DNA of 9,256 nt from Hyphomicrobium sp. (GTDB taxonomy: Bacteria > Pseudomonadota > Alphaproteobacteria > Rhizobiales > Hyphomicrobiaceae): assembly GCA_030598645.1 (NCBI GenBank), contig JAUVPN010000080.1:1-9256 (forward strand). Reading direction: 5' to 3'. The translations under genes were made by a program, and so were the position numbers. This document shows, in pieces, positions 1 through 6,909 of the stretch. The notes below the pieces were generated by a model, which saw only the letters and a program-made list of their open reading frames with translations, ran no database searches and had not been told where the DNA came from. Position 1 is the first letter of the stretch. Every line of letters starts with the position of its first letter.

Positions 1-1388
1 CGCCGACCGGCTTTTTGCACATAGGCGGCGCCCGCACAGCTCTGTTCAACTGGCTTTATGCCAAAGGGCGCGGCGGCACCTTCCTTTTGCGCATTGAGGA
101 CACTGACCGCGCCCGCAATAGCGATGATGCCGTTGCAGCCATCATGGACGGGCTGAAATGGCTGGAGCTTGATTGGCATGGAGAGCCGGTATCTCAGCAC
201 GCTCAGGCGTTTCGTCATCGTGCGGTCGCCAACGAGCTATTGAAAAATGGTCACGCCTATCGCTGCTACTTGACGCCTGCCGAACTCGATAAAATGCGCA
301 GGACGGCGGATGCGGAAAAGCGTCCGCTTTCGATCCGCAGCCCCTGGCGCGAGCGTGATCCGGGCGAGGCTCCAGACGGCATCCCTTTCGCGATCCGGCT
401 GAAGACCCCGGGCGCGGGGCAGACCATAATCGACGACAAGGTGCAAGGTCGCGTCGTGTTTCCTAACAAGGACCTTGACGATTTTATCATCGTGAGAAGC
501 GACGGGAACCCCACATACAATTTAGCGGTGGTCGTCGATGACCACGATATGGGCGTTACCCACATCATTCGCGGCGTCGACCACCTGACAAACTCAGCGC
601 GGCAGCTGCAGATCTATAAAGCCATGAAGTGGGAGATCCCAGTGTTCGCACACGTACCGCTCATCCATGGCCCCGACGGCTCCAAGCTATCAAAAAGACA
701 TGGCGCACTCGGTGTCGAAGCCTATCGGGCCATGGGTTATCTGCCCGCCGCCCTACGAAACTATCTCGTGAGACTAGGCTGGAGCCACGGCAACGATGAG
801 ATAATTTCGACCGACCAAATGATCAATTGGTTCGATGTCGATGCGATCGGCCGCTCGCCTGCACGCTTCGATTTTGCCAAGCTAGAGGACCTGAACGGTC
901 ATTATATCCGGTCAGCCGACGATCTTGAACTTTTGCGGCGATTGGAAGATATCCTACCGTACGTGGAGAATGGCGCGGCGATTATGGAACGACTTAATGC
1001 TGATACACGCGCCAAGCTGCTAGCCGCAATCCCCAGCCTAAGAGAGAGGGCTAAAACGCTAAATCAGCTGCTGGAGGGGGCCGGATATCTTTTTGCCGAG
1101 CGCCCCATTACTCTGGACGATAAGGCTGCAAAGCTGTTGGATGCCGCCGAACGTGCGAGACTGTCGGTGCTATTGCCTAAACTTGAGGCAATTACCAGTT
1201 GGGAGGTCGCTCACTTGGAGGATGCTGTACGTGCTTTAGCTGAAGCCGAGGGCGTTAAGCTTGGAAAGGTGGCCCAGCCGCTTCGAGCGGCGCTGACCGG
1301 AAAGGCCGTCTCTCCACCCGTATTCGATGTCATGGCTGTGCTTGGACGCGAAGAGGCACTAGCGCGCATCCGAGATCACGCGGGCTAA
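1..1388 (+). CDS. gltX: Glutamyl-tRNA synthetase, 5' end cut by window edge
   Basis: Class I aminoacyl-tRNA synthetase that charges tRNA with glutamate in the cytoplasm. The frame is open from base 3, starting Pro-Thr-Gly-Phe-Leu, so the gene begins outside the window; by family comparison only about ten residues are missing. The TTG at 15 is an internal leucine codon. The class I signature appears as HIGG at 18-29 and the KMSKS-type loop as KLSKR at 684-698. The catalytic half carries RIEDTDR and a Tyr-Asn-Leu-Ala segment, and the C-terminal anticodon-binding half ends with the family's [17 protein letters not shown] block. In the RGxDH block the position usually Asp or Glu is Val; the following Asp is kept. 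Many alphaproteobacteria use a non-discriminating enzyme together with GatCAB, but the sequence alone does not settle that here. The stop is TAA at 1386-1388. Identification is firm. Confidence 0.97.
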   Translation, partial: PTGFLHIGGARTALFNWLYAKGRGGTFLLRIEDTDRARNSDDAVAAIMDGLKWLELDWHGEPVSQHAQAFRHRAVANELLKNGHAYRCYLTPAELDKMRRTADAEKRPLSIRSPWRERDPGEAPDGIPFAIRLKTPGAGQTIIDDKVQGRVVFPNKDLDDFIIVRSDGNPTYNLAVVVDDHDMGVTHIIRGVDHLTNSARQLQIYKAMKWEIPVFAHVPLIHGPDGSKLSKRHGALGVEAYRAMGYLPAALRNYLVRLGWSHGNDEIISTDQMINWFDVDAIGRSPARFDFAKLEDLNGHYIRSADDLELLRRLEDILPYVENGAAIMERLNADTRAKLLAAIPSLRERAKTLNQLLEGAGYLFAERPITLDDKAAKLLDAAERARLSVLLPKLEAITSWEVAHLEDAVRALAEAEGVKLGKVAQPLRAALTGKAVSPPVFDVMAVLGREEALARIRDHAG

Positions 1389-1405
1389 TCTTTCGGCTAG
1401 CTTAT

Positions 1406-1419
1406 TTCAACTAGTTGAA
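1406..1419. repeat. Perfect 14-base palindrome TTCAACTAGTTGAA
   Basis: The bases 1406-1419 read the same on both strands. The site begins 17 bases after the gltX stop codon. It could be a dimeric repressor operator or a weak AT-rich hairpin. As RNA it would give a 5-base-pair stem with a CUAG loop, too weak for a typical terminator. No function is established. Confidence 0.4.
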
Positions 1420-1608
1420 TTGCATGAGCTGGCAGCGCTGGCATCAGCGCTTGTTGCGCTGCGAAAAAATCGTGTAGAAAGGGTGAGGGTCGCTAAGGCT
1501 GCAGGCCAGCCCCACTTCCAGCGCCAGAACTGGAAAACGATCAAGCAAAGGAACTTGTGCTCCGGAGTTCTCGCAAGAGGCGCTCAGGATTGGATAAAAA
1601 TTCTTTAT

Positions 1609-1614
1609 TGTAAT
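1609..1614 (+). promoter_or_regulatory. Candidate -10 element for gltA
   Basis: TGTAAT matches five of six positions of the sigma-70 -10 consensus and lies at the end of an AT-rich stretch, 23 bases before the gltA start codon. No -35 hexamer with 16-18 base spacing is recognisable, so this is a weak call based mainly on composition and position. Confidence 0.2.
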
Positions 1615-1624
1615 CAGGTTTCGC

Positions 1625-1631
1625 AGGGAGA
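1625..1631 (+). promoter_or_regulatory. Ribosome binding site of gltA
   Basis: AGGGAGA ends six bases before the ATG at 1638. It is a good Shine-Dalgarno match and supports that start codon for citrate synthase. Confidence 0.6.
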
Positions 1632-1637
1632 CGCGCC

Positions 1638-2966
1638 ATGAATGTGCACGATCGGCCAGACGACGCGCCGGGCCCGGAGGAGACCAACGCCGATCTCGTG
1701 CTCAATGGTAGCGAGACGCAGTTGCCTGTGCGTGCTGGCACGCTCGGCCCCAACGTGGTCGATGTCTCGCGACTGTATCGCGAGACGGACTGCTTCACCT
1801 ACGATCCCGGCTTCACGTCGACGGCCAACTGCGTCTCACGCATCACTTACATCGATGGTGATCACGGCACACTCCTCTACCGCGGCTACCCCATCGATCA
1901 GCTGGCGGAACACTCCAACTTCCTCGAAGTGTGCTACTTGCTGCTCTATGGCGAATTACCGCCGAAGGATACCTTCGGAAACTTCCGCCAGACGATATCA
2001 CGCCATACCATGCTGCATGAGCAGATGACCCGGTTCTTTACTGGATTCCGCCGTGACGCACATCCGATGGCGGTAATGGTTGGTGTGGTGGGGGCGCTGT
2101 CGGCTTTCTATCATGACTCAACCGATATCAACGACCCTGACCAGCGAGCGATCGCAACCCACCGCATGATCGCCAAAATGCCGACGATTGCGGCGATGAC
2201 CTACAAATACTCGTTGGGTCAACCCTTCATTTATCCGCGCAACGATCTCGACTACACGGCGAACTTTCTGCAGATGTGCTTCGCAATTCCCTGCGAGCCC
2301 TATCTCGGGAACCCGGTGTTAACCAAGGCACTCGATCGCATCTTCATCCTGCACGCGGACCACGAGCAAAATGCCTCCACATCGACAGTGCGCCTGGCCG
2401 GCTCATCAGGCGCTAACCCATTTGCCTGTATAGCGGCAGGAGTTGCTTGCCTGTGGGGGCCCGCGCACGGCGGTGCGAACGAGGCCGCGCTCAATATGCT
2501 AGCCGAGATCGGTACGGTGGACCGCATCCCCGAATACATCGAAAAGGCTAAGGATAAGAACTCCGGTTTCCGGTTGATGGGCTTCGGTCACCGCGTCTAC
2601 AAAAACTATGATCCGCGCGCGAAGGTCATGCAGCAGACGTGTCACGAAGTCCTCGATGCGTTGGGCTCGAGCAACGAACCGCTGCTCGACGTTGCTATGG
2701 AGCTGGAGCGCATCGCGTTACAGGACGAGTACTTCATCGAGAAAAAACTTTATCCCAACATCGATTTCTATTCAGGCATCACACTGCGTGCCATGGGCTT
2801 CCCCGTTTCTATGTTCACCGTGCTGTTTGCTGTCGCACGAACAGTGGGCTGGATTGCCCAATGGAAGGAGATGATCGAGGATCCGGAACAGCGCATAGGC
2901 CGACCGCGGCAGCTTTACATGGGCTCAACTGAGCGCCAGTTTGTCCCACTGGATAAACGCGCATAG
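1638..2966 (+). CDS. gltA: Type II citrate synthase
   Basis: Condenses oxaloacetate and acetyl-CoA to citrate, the entry step of the TCA cycle, in the cytoplasm. The 442-residue product is slightly longer than the E. coli enzyme (about 427). The catalytic triad of the family is intact: His277 in [10 protein letters not shown], His318 in [14 protein letters not shown] and Asp376 in PNIDFYSG, corresponding to E. coli His264, His305 and Asp362. Other family blocks are [10 protein letters not shown] (57-66), [19 protein letters not shown] (72-90) and [15 protein letters not shown] (238-252). The opening block and length fit the hexameric, often NADH-regulated proteobacterial type, but NADH regulation cannot be judged here. 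The first 20 or so residues are acidic and poorly conserved in appearance. The ATG at 1638 is backed by a good ribosome binding site. The gene faces lpxB tail to tail. Confidence 0.98.
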   Translation: MNVHDRPDDAPGPEETNADLVLNGSETQLPVRAGTLGPNVVDVSRLYRETDCFTYDPGFTSTANCVSRITYIDGDHGTLLYRGYPIDQLAEHSNFLEVCYLLLYGELPPKDTFGNFRQTISRHTMLHEQMTRFFTGFRRDAHPMAVMVGVVGALSAFYHDSTDINDPDQRAIATHRMIAKMPTIAAMTYKYSLGQPFIYPRNDLDYTANFLQMCFAIPCEPYLGNPVLTKALDRIFILHADHEQNASTSTVRLAGSSGANPFACIAAGVACLWGPAHGGANEAALNMLAEIGTVDRIPEYIEKAKDKNSGFRLMGFGHRVYKNYDPRAKVMQQTCHEVLDALGSSNEPLLDVAMELERIALQDEYFIEKKLYPNIDFYSGITLRAMGFPVSMFTVLFAVARTVGWIAQWKEMIEDPEQRIGRPRQLYMGSTERQFVPLDKRA

Positions 2967-2978
2967 GTAATGCGCCTC

Positions 2979-3018
2979 AAACTTTACGGCGTCACCCAGC
3001 TGCTTGGCGCCCGAGTTT
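2979..3018. terminator. Candidate bidirectional terminator between gltA and lpxB
   Basis: An inverted repeat spans the convergent junction. GGCGTCA (2988-2994) pairs with TGGCGCC (3005-3011) in + strand RNA as seven pairs including one G-U, closing a ten-base loop. Outer arms AAACT (2979-2983) and AGTTT (3014-3018) can extend it after a small internal loop. The hairpin overlaps the lpxB stop codon. The T tract after the stem is short in both directions, and the minus-strand version has one A-C mismatch. This makes it a plausible but weak terminator. Confidence 0.33.
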
Positions 3019-4257
3019 AGCATAGTGCAGAACCACTTCGGCTGCGGCATCACTTGGCGTGCCGTGCGCAACTGCTAGCCGCTGAGGAATTTTCTCAAGC
3101 GCCGCAAGCTGCTCTGCACGTTCTGGTGTGTTTTTGAGCAAAAGCTCTATCTCGCCAGCAAGCCTCTCCGGCGCGCACTCTTCTTGAAGCAATTCAGGGA
3201 AAGCATTCTCGCCCAGAACCAAATTGGCGAGCACCACCGTGGGCACATTGAGCAGGGAACGCAGAAAAGGCGCCGCAACTCGATCAACTCGATAGGCAAC
3301 AACCATAGGCGTGCCGGCAAGTGCCAGCTCTAACGTCACCGTACCCGAGGCTGCAAGTGCGGCATGGGCCAGCTTAAAAGCGCGAAATTTGTCTTCCTCC
3401 CCCTCGATAAGAGCTGGTTTGATGCGCCAATTTTTCACCCGCGCCTCGATGAGAGCACGCAGCTGTGGAGCAGTTGGAATAATAACCTGCGGCGCACAAC
3501 CACCTTCGCGAAGCAAATGGATCGCTCCTCCAAAAGGCGCCATTAGTCGACCCACCTCCGAGGAGCGACTGCCCGGCAAGACCACTATAACTGGCCGGTC
3601 TCGATCTAAATTTAGGCGCTTAGCCAGAGGGGAAGGATCCAGCTCGCGCAGCCAGCTGAGCCGCTCAATCAAAGGGTGACCGACATATGTGCATGGAGGC
3701 CCACCCAAGCGATCGTGCGCTGCTGGCTCGAAAGGTAAAAGAGCCATGACGTGATCGAGGTAGCGGCGCATTTTATGCGCACGGCCGGGCCGCCATGCCC
3801 AAACGCTTGGTGAAACGTAGTCAATGATTGGCACCGAAGGGCAACGATTGCGGATGCGCTTTGCGATTGGATGCGTAAACTCCGGCGCGTCGATGATGAC
3901 GACCGCGTCGGGCTCGGCAGCAACTGCTGCATCGACCGCACGGTAGACGCGGCGCACAATGCGCGGCAGCCGCGGCAGTATCGATAAGGGGCCCATCACG
4001 GCCACGTCGGATAGCGGAAACTGAGAATCAAGTCCCTCTTGCTCCATCTGGATTCCGCCAATACCAAGATAGTGCACTCGATCTTTGGATCGTATATTGA
4101 TTGCGGCCATAAGCTTCGCACCCAACGCATCGCCAGAGTGCTCACCAGCAACAAGAAACAATCGCAGATCATGCGTGCCAGCTTCACGACCCACTGAGGC
4201 CGGATTACGCCCCGGCGCTGCTGAGCCATAGCCCGCATTCTTAGTCCTTGCCTTCAT
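2992..4257 (-). CDS. lpxB: Lipid-A-disaccharide synthase
   Basis: GT19 family glycosyltransferase, peripheral on the inner membrane. It joins UDP-2,3-diacylglucosamine to lipid X to form the lipid A disaccharide. The product is 421 residues. Recognisable blocks are LRLFLVAGEHSGDALG (31-46, where the usual GEPSGD has His for Pro), IDAPEFTHPIAKRI (122-135), YVSPSVWAWRPGRAHKM (147-163), VGHPL (192-196), LPGSRSSEV (227-235) and SGTVTLELAL (304-313). I chose the ATG at 4255-4257 because it overlaps the lpxI stop as ATGA, a translational coupling arrangement. This start gives about 30 residues before the conserved core, longer than most family members. A GTG at 4192-4194 would give a more typical 400-residue protein but has no clear ribosome binding site. 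The frame stays open a further 70 codons upstream inside lpxI; I treat that as chance. Last gene of the envelope block. Confidence 0.95.
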   Translation of the reverse strand: MKARTKNAGYGSAAPGRNPASVGREAGTHDLRLFLVAGEHSGDALGAKLMAAINIRSKDRVHYLGIGGIQMEQEGLDSQFPLSDVAVMGPLSILPRLPRIVRRVYRAVDAAVAAEPDAVVIIDAPEFTHPIAKRIRNRCPSVPIIDYVSPSVWAWRPGRAHKMRRYLDHVMALLPFEPAAHDRLGGPPCTYVGHPLIERLSWLRELDPSPLAKRLNLDRDRPVIVVLPGSRSSEVGRLMAPFGGAIHLLREGGCAPQVIIPTAPQLRALIEARVKNWRIKPALIEGEEDKFRAFKLAHAALAASGTVTLELALAGTPMVVAYRVDRVAAPFLRSLLNVPTVVLANLVLGENAFPELLQEECAPERLAGEIELLLKNTPERAEQLAALEKIPQRLAVAHGTPSDAAAEVVLHYAKLGRQAAG

Positions 4258-5528
4258 GTCTGCCCCGGAAGAGCCCTCAGCATGACCACGAATAGACCCA
4301 GTCGGTTCGCGTCTTTGGCAGCCCGTTCTGCCGAAGACGACTGTTCGCCGATGAATGCTAAGCCAGCCAGGCGTGATGCCGCAGCGGCGGAAATGGCCGG
4401 TCCCAGGGCAACGTTTTGCGCAACCACAGCAACGCCTGCCCGACGGGCCGAGTGCCGCCGCCCCCATTGACGCAAATCCCTTGCACGCTGCAGAAGCACC
4501 TCAACTCCTTCGCCGGCTTCGACAGAGAGCACATGGTTCCTGGTAATGACCGTGCCGAGGCTAGGCGCTAGTGGAGCTAGTGCTGATAGAACCGCCGCAC
4601 CCTTCAAGACATCGGCGCGCTGACGGGACCGCGGGGCTAGACTGCCGACTGTTTGTATCCGCCAATTGGGCTGCGGGCCCGCATACTCGTGTTCGTCGAT
4701 GGACGCATCCTCGAAGCCTTGAACAAACAGCCCAATCTCATCTGCGCGACGAACAAACTCGATACGCTCAGCTACCAGTGCACCGCCCGCCAGAACGGCA
4801 ATGCCCGCAAGTCCAACCTCAGCGGCACGCGAAATGGTGGCGGGCCCAATTGCTGGAAGGTCGATGCGCATCTCCTGGCCAGGCTTGGGCCGCTTCACGA
4901 GAATGCCCCTCCGCTGTCCGGGCCGCTGCGCTCCTCGCGCCAACATCCCGTCCGTCCCTTCAGCCCCTTCGATTGCGACGACTCGGCCGCCGTCCACGAT
5001 CACTGCTTGCCCTACATCATAGGGACCCAGCGCACGCACAACGGAAAATCCAAGCGCAACATCTTGCTCTTGTGAAGCGTCCGCTTTAACTCGACCGAGT
5101 GGCCCTATACCTACGAGCAGCTTCGGCGCCACACTGGACGGCGCCACGACAGCAAAACCTTTTTGTTCGAAGAAGCGCACAACGCGCGTCAAAACGCTGT
5201 CGTCTCCACCCGCTGCAATAATGCGAAAAATTGCTGGGAGATTACGTATGAACCCAAGATCTGGCCGCAACGCCGCAAGGTCTGGGCGGCGGACGGACCC
5301 CACAATGACGAGATCCGTACACCCCGCCCCCTTTAACGCCCCAACCATGCTGCCAATCTGACCCCAACCAACAGTTGTCACAGGGTATGGCGCAAGATCG
5401 TCGTCAACTTCACCAGCGATTGCGACGATGTGCACGCGCTCACCGCGCGCTGTGGCTTGCTCGGCGATCTCTCGGGGCAGGCTCCCCCCTCCTGCCAGGA
5501 TCCCGATGGCCCTATGGGCGACGGACAT
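4254..5528 (-). CDS. lpxI: UDP-2,3-diacylglucosamine pyrophosphohydrolase LpxI with duplicated C-terminal domain
   Basis: Hydrolyses UDP-2,3-diacylglucosamine to lipid X and UMP; it replaces LpxH in many alphaproteobacteria. Residues 6-130 are the LpxI N-terminal domain, opening IGILAGGGSLPREIAEQA and including VIVGSVRRPDL (74-84). Residues 139-271 are the C-terminal catalytic domain: GQAVIVDGGRVVAIEGAEGT (173-192), KRPKPGQEMRIDLPAIGP (212-229) and GLAGIAVLAGGALV (239-252). Asp223 probably matches the essential Asp225 reported for Caulobacter LpxI; I could not align the two to confirm. Family members usually end near residue 270-290, but this protein runs to 424. The extra part resembles a decayed second catalytic domain (separate repeat entry). 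The start at 5526-5528 is fixed by a strong ribosome binding site, 12 bases after lpxA. The stop overlaps the lpxB start. Confidence 0.93.
   Translation of the reverse strand: MSVAHRAIGILAGGGSLPREIAEQATARGERVHIVAIAGEVDDDLAPYPVTTVGWGQIGSMVGALKGAGCTDLVIVGSVRRPDLAALRPDLGFIRNLPAIFRIIAAGGDDSVLTRVVRFFEQKGFAVVAPSSVAPKLLVGIGPLGRVKADASQEQDVALGFSVVRALGPYDVGQAVIVDGGRVVAIEGAEGTDGMLARGAQRPGQRRGILVKRPKPGQEMRIDLPAIGPATISRAAEVGLAGIAVLAGGALVAERIEFVRRADEIGLFVQGFEDASIDEHEYAGPQPNWRIQTVGSLAPRSRQRADVLKGAAVLSALAPLAPSLGTVITRNHVLSVEAGEGVEVLLQRARDLRQWGRRHSARRAGVAVVAQNVALGPAISAAAASRLAGLAFIGEQSSSAERAAKDANRLGLFVVMLRALPGQT
4281..5114 (-). repeat. Diverged protein-level tandem repeat inside lpxI
   Basis: Residues 139-271 (4716-5114, copy A) and about 289-416 (4281-4664, copy B) of LpxI align. 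From Asp156/Asp306 to Ala200/Arg350 the offset is exactly 150 residues without gaps, with 13 of 45 identities by hand count, including Glu187/Glu337 and Glu190-Gly191/Glu340-Gly341. Further on, GPATISRAAEVGLAGIA (228-244) matches GPAISAAAASRLAGLA (376-391) at 11 of 16 positions with one gap. GLFV recurs at 266-269 and 411-414. Between these anchors copy B lacks the KPGQEMRIDLP segment, including the probable catalytic Asp. The copies are too diverged to be a recent DNA duplication. Confidence 0.7.
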
Positions 5529-5540
5529 CGCCGTCCTCCC
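5529..5540 (-). promoter_or_regulatory. Strong ribosome binding site of lpxI
   Basis: Read on the minus strand, the whole lpxA-lpxI gap is GGGAGGACGGCG followed by ATG. GGGAGGA lies five bases before the start. It is the best Shine-Dalgarno in the block and settles the lpxI start. Confidence 0.7.
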
Positions 5541-6338
5541 TCAGGCTTCTGTTGATTCTCGCGGCGTGCAAAGGCTGCGCTTGCCGCCGACACGAATAAA
5601 TTCAAGGATTTCCTGCACAATCGGGTGCGTTGCAAATTCCTGCGCCACGTCTTCCATACGCTCCGTCAACGTGCCCTCTTGGGCAAACAATAGGCGGTAG
5701 GCGCGGCGTAGATCGTGGATGTCGGTGCGAGAAAAGCCGCGCCGATGCAGGCCGACTATATTCAGGCCGGACAAGTGCGCTCGGTTTCCCAGCGCCATAC
5801 CATAGGGGATTAAATCATTCTCCAGTCCCGACATTCCTCCGATGAATGCGTGCGCGCCAATGCGTGCAAATTGGATGACGGCCGCACCGCCACCCAAAAT
5901 GGCAAAGTTTCCAATCGTGCAATGACCCGCCAACATCACGTTGTTTGAAAAAACGACGTCGTCGCCAACGCGGCAATCGTGACCGACGTGCGAGTTTGCA
6001 AGAAACGCGCAGCGATCGCCTACGACCGTCTCCAGCCCCCCACCCTCCGTACCGGGGTTAATGGTGACACCCTCGCGGATAAAGCAGGACTCGCCGATTC
6101 TTAGCGTCGAAGCCTCACCCTTGTACTTCAGATCCTGGGGCTGATGGCCAATGGACGCGAAAGGAAATATGCGTGTCCCTGAGCCAATCGTGGTGTGTCC
6201 AGCAACCACCGAATGGCTTATGAGCTCCACGCCGTCGCCCAACGTTACCTCGGAGCCAACGACACAGTATGGTCCAATCTTGACGTCGGCACCAAGATTG
6301 GCGCCGGCTTCGATCACCGCTGTCGGATGAGCTGTCAT
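5541..6338 (-). CDS. lpxA: UDP-N-acetylglucosamine O-acyltransferase
   Basis: First step of lipid A synthesis: moves a 3-hydroxyacyl chain from ACP to the 3-position of UDP-GlcNAc, as a cytoplasmic homotrimer. The 265-residue protein shows left-handed beta-helix hexapeptide repeats up to about residue 185, then a helical tail. With a constant offset of five from E. coli, Lys71, His117, His120 (catalytic, E. coli His125), His139 and Arg199 are present. The position of E. coli His160 is Ile155 (AVIQF instead of the usual AVHQF), which is unusual. Gly168 matches E. coli Gly173 of the acyl-chain ruler, suggesting a long hydroxyacyl donor such as C14 (inference). I chose the ATG at 6336-6338, one base after the fabZ stop. 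ATGs at 6345-6347 and further upstream lie within fabZ and would add 3 to 18 residues without better ribosome binding sites. Confidence 0.95.
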   Translation of the reverse strand: MTAHPTAVIEAGANLGADVKIGPYCVVGSEVTLGDGVELISHSVVAGHTTIGSGTRIFPFASIGHQPQDLKYKGEASTLRIGESCFIREGVTINPGTEGGGLETVVGDRCAFLANSHVGHDCRVGDDVVFSNNVMLAGHCTIGNFAILGGGAAVIQFARIGAHAFIGGMSGLENDLIPYGMALGNRAHLSGLNIVGLHRRGFSRTDIHDLRRAYRLLFAQEGTLTERMEDVAQEFATHPIVQEILEFIRVGGKRSLCTPRESTEA

Positions 6339-6339
6339 C

Positions 6340-6846
6340 TCACCCATTCTTACTGCCCGCCGCGAATGCCCGGGCATCTGCCGTATCGGCAAGCATCGCG
6401 CTTATCTCCGCCTCCGCCACAATTTGACCTTCGACCTTAGCCTCACCGGAAAACCGCCAAACGCGGCCGCGACTGCGGATCTTACGAACGTGATAGTGCA
6501 ATTGGTCTCCAGGCAGAACAGGTTTCCGGAACTTTGCGCGGTCGATACCCATGAAATACACAAGCTCCGCCTTGTAGTCCTCGCCCAGGCTATGCACGCA
6601 AAGGGCCCCCGCCGTTTGCGCTAAGCCTTCGATGATTAGCACTCCTGGCATTACTGGAAATTGCGGGAAGTGCCCCTGGAAGAACGGCTCATTAATCGTG
6701 ACGTTCTTGACCCCGACGCAACTATCATCCCGATTCATATCATACATGCGATCGAGCATGAGGAATGGATAACGGTGCGGCAGGAGCTGCAGAACGCGCA
6801 CAATATCCGCTGTTCCAAGCTCAGTTTTTGGTGTCGCCTCGTCCAT
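6340..6846 (-). CDS. fabZ: 3-hydroxyacyl-ACP dehydratase FabZ
   Basis: Hot-dog fold dehydratase of type II fatty acid synthesis; converts 3-hydroxyacyl-ACP to trans-2-enoyl-ACP. From the chosen start the protein is 168 residues. It carries [13 protein letters not shown] (21-33) and the active-site helix region [14 protein letters not shown] (55-68) with catalytic His59, then [10 protein letters not shown] (71-80) with Glu73, matching E. coli His54 and Glu68. The C-terminal tail is slightly longer than in E. coli. The frame opens three codons earlier at a TTG (6853-6855), but GGAG sits only one base before that codon and ten bases before the ATG at 6844-6846, so I prefer the ATG. Located between lpxD and lpxA as in many Gram-negative bacteria, where it shares the 3-hydroxyacyl-ACP pool with LpxA and LpxD. 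Confidence 0.96.
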   Translation of the reverse strand: MDEATPKTELGTADIVRVLQLLPHRYPFLMLDRMYDMNRDDSCVGVKNVTINEPFFQGHFPQFPVMPGVLIIEGLAQTAGALCVHSLGEDYKAELVYFMGIDRAKFRKPVLPGDQLHYHVRKIRSRGRVWRFSGEAKVEGQIVAEAEISAMLADTADARAFAAGSKNG

Positions 6847-6909
6847 ATTGGTCAAGCTCCATGCATCTTCGAGCTATGCCTTTCCCCAAATGTTGGCAGA
6901 CTACTGCAC

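Larger units (their letters stand above)
1389..1637. other. gltX-gltA intergenic region
   Basis: This 249-base gap holds no convincing gene. It contains a perfect 14-base palindrome (1406-1419), a cluster of CAGCGCT-type repeats that can form a GC-rich hairpin (1433-1461) followed by A rather than T residues, a 6-base inverted repeat TTCCAG/CTGGAA (1516-1521 and 1530-1535), and an AT-rich stretch (1591-1614) just before gltA. The last fits a promoter region for gltA. No good rho-independent terminator for gltX is visible. Confidence 0.6.

Noticed and set aside
1445..1470. Hairpin CAGCGC/GCGCTG as a gltX terminator
   Set aside because: The stem is followed by a run of A on the + strand, not T, so it does not fit a rho-independent terminator for gltX.
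1420..1641. 73-codon frame with a TTG start between gltX and gltA
   Set aside because: No ribosome binding site, no recognisable domain, and it overlaps the gltA start and its ribosome binding site. It is most likely chance in an intergenic region.
4258..4467. Extra 70 codons upstream of lpxB in the same frame
   Set aside because: They lie wholly inside lpxI, are rich in Arg, Gly and Cys, and do not resemble LpxB. The ATGA overlap gives a natural start at 4257.
4254..4700. LpxI C-terminal extension as a frameshift or assembly artefact
   Set aside because: The added part is in frame, ends exactly in an ATGA overlap with lpxB, and is a diverged rather than near-identical copy, so misassembly of a repeat is unlikely.
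4571..5089. 172-codon + strand frame opposite lpxI
   Set aside because: It is antisense to a well-supported gene, with Arg/Pro/His-rich low-quality composition typical of shadows in GC-rich DNA.
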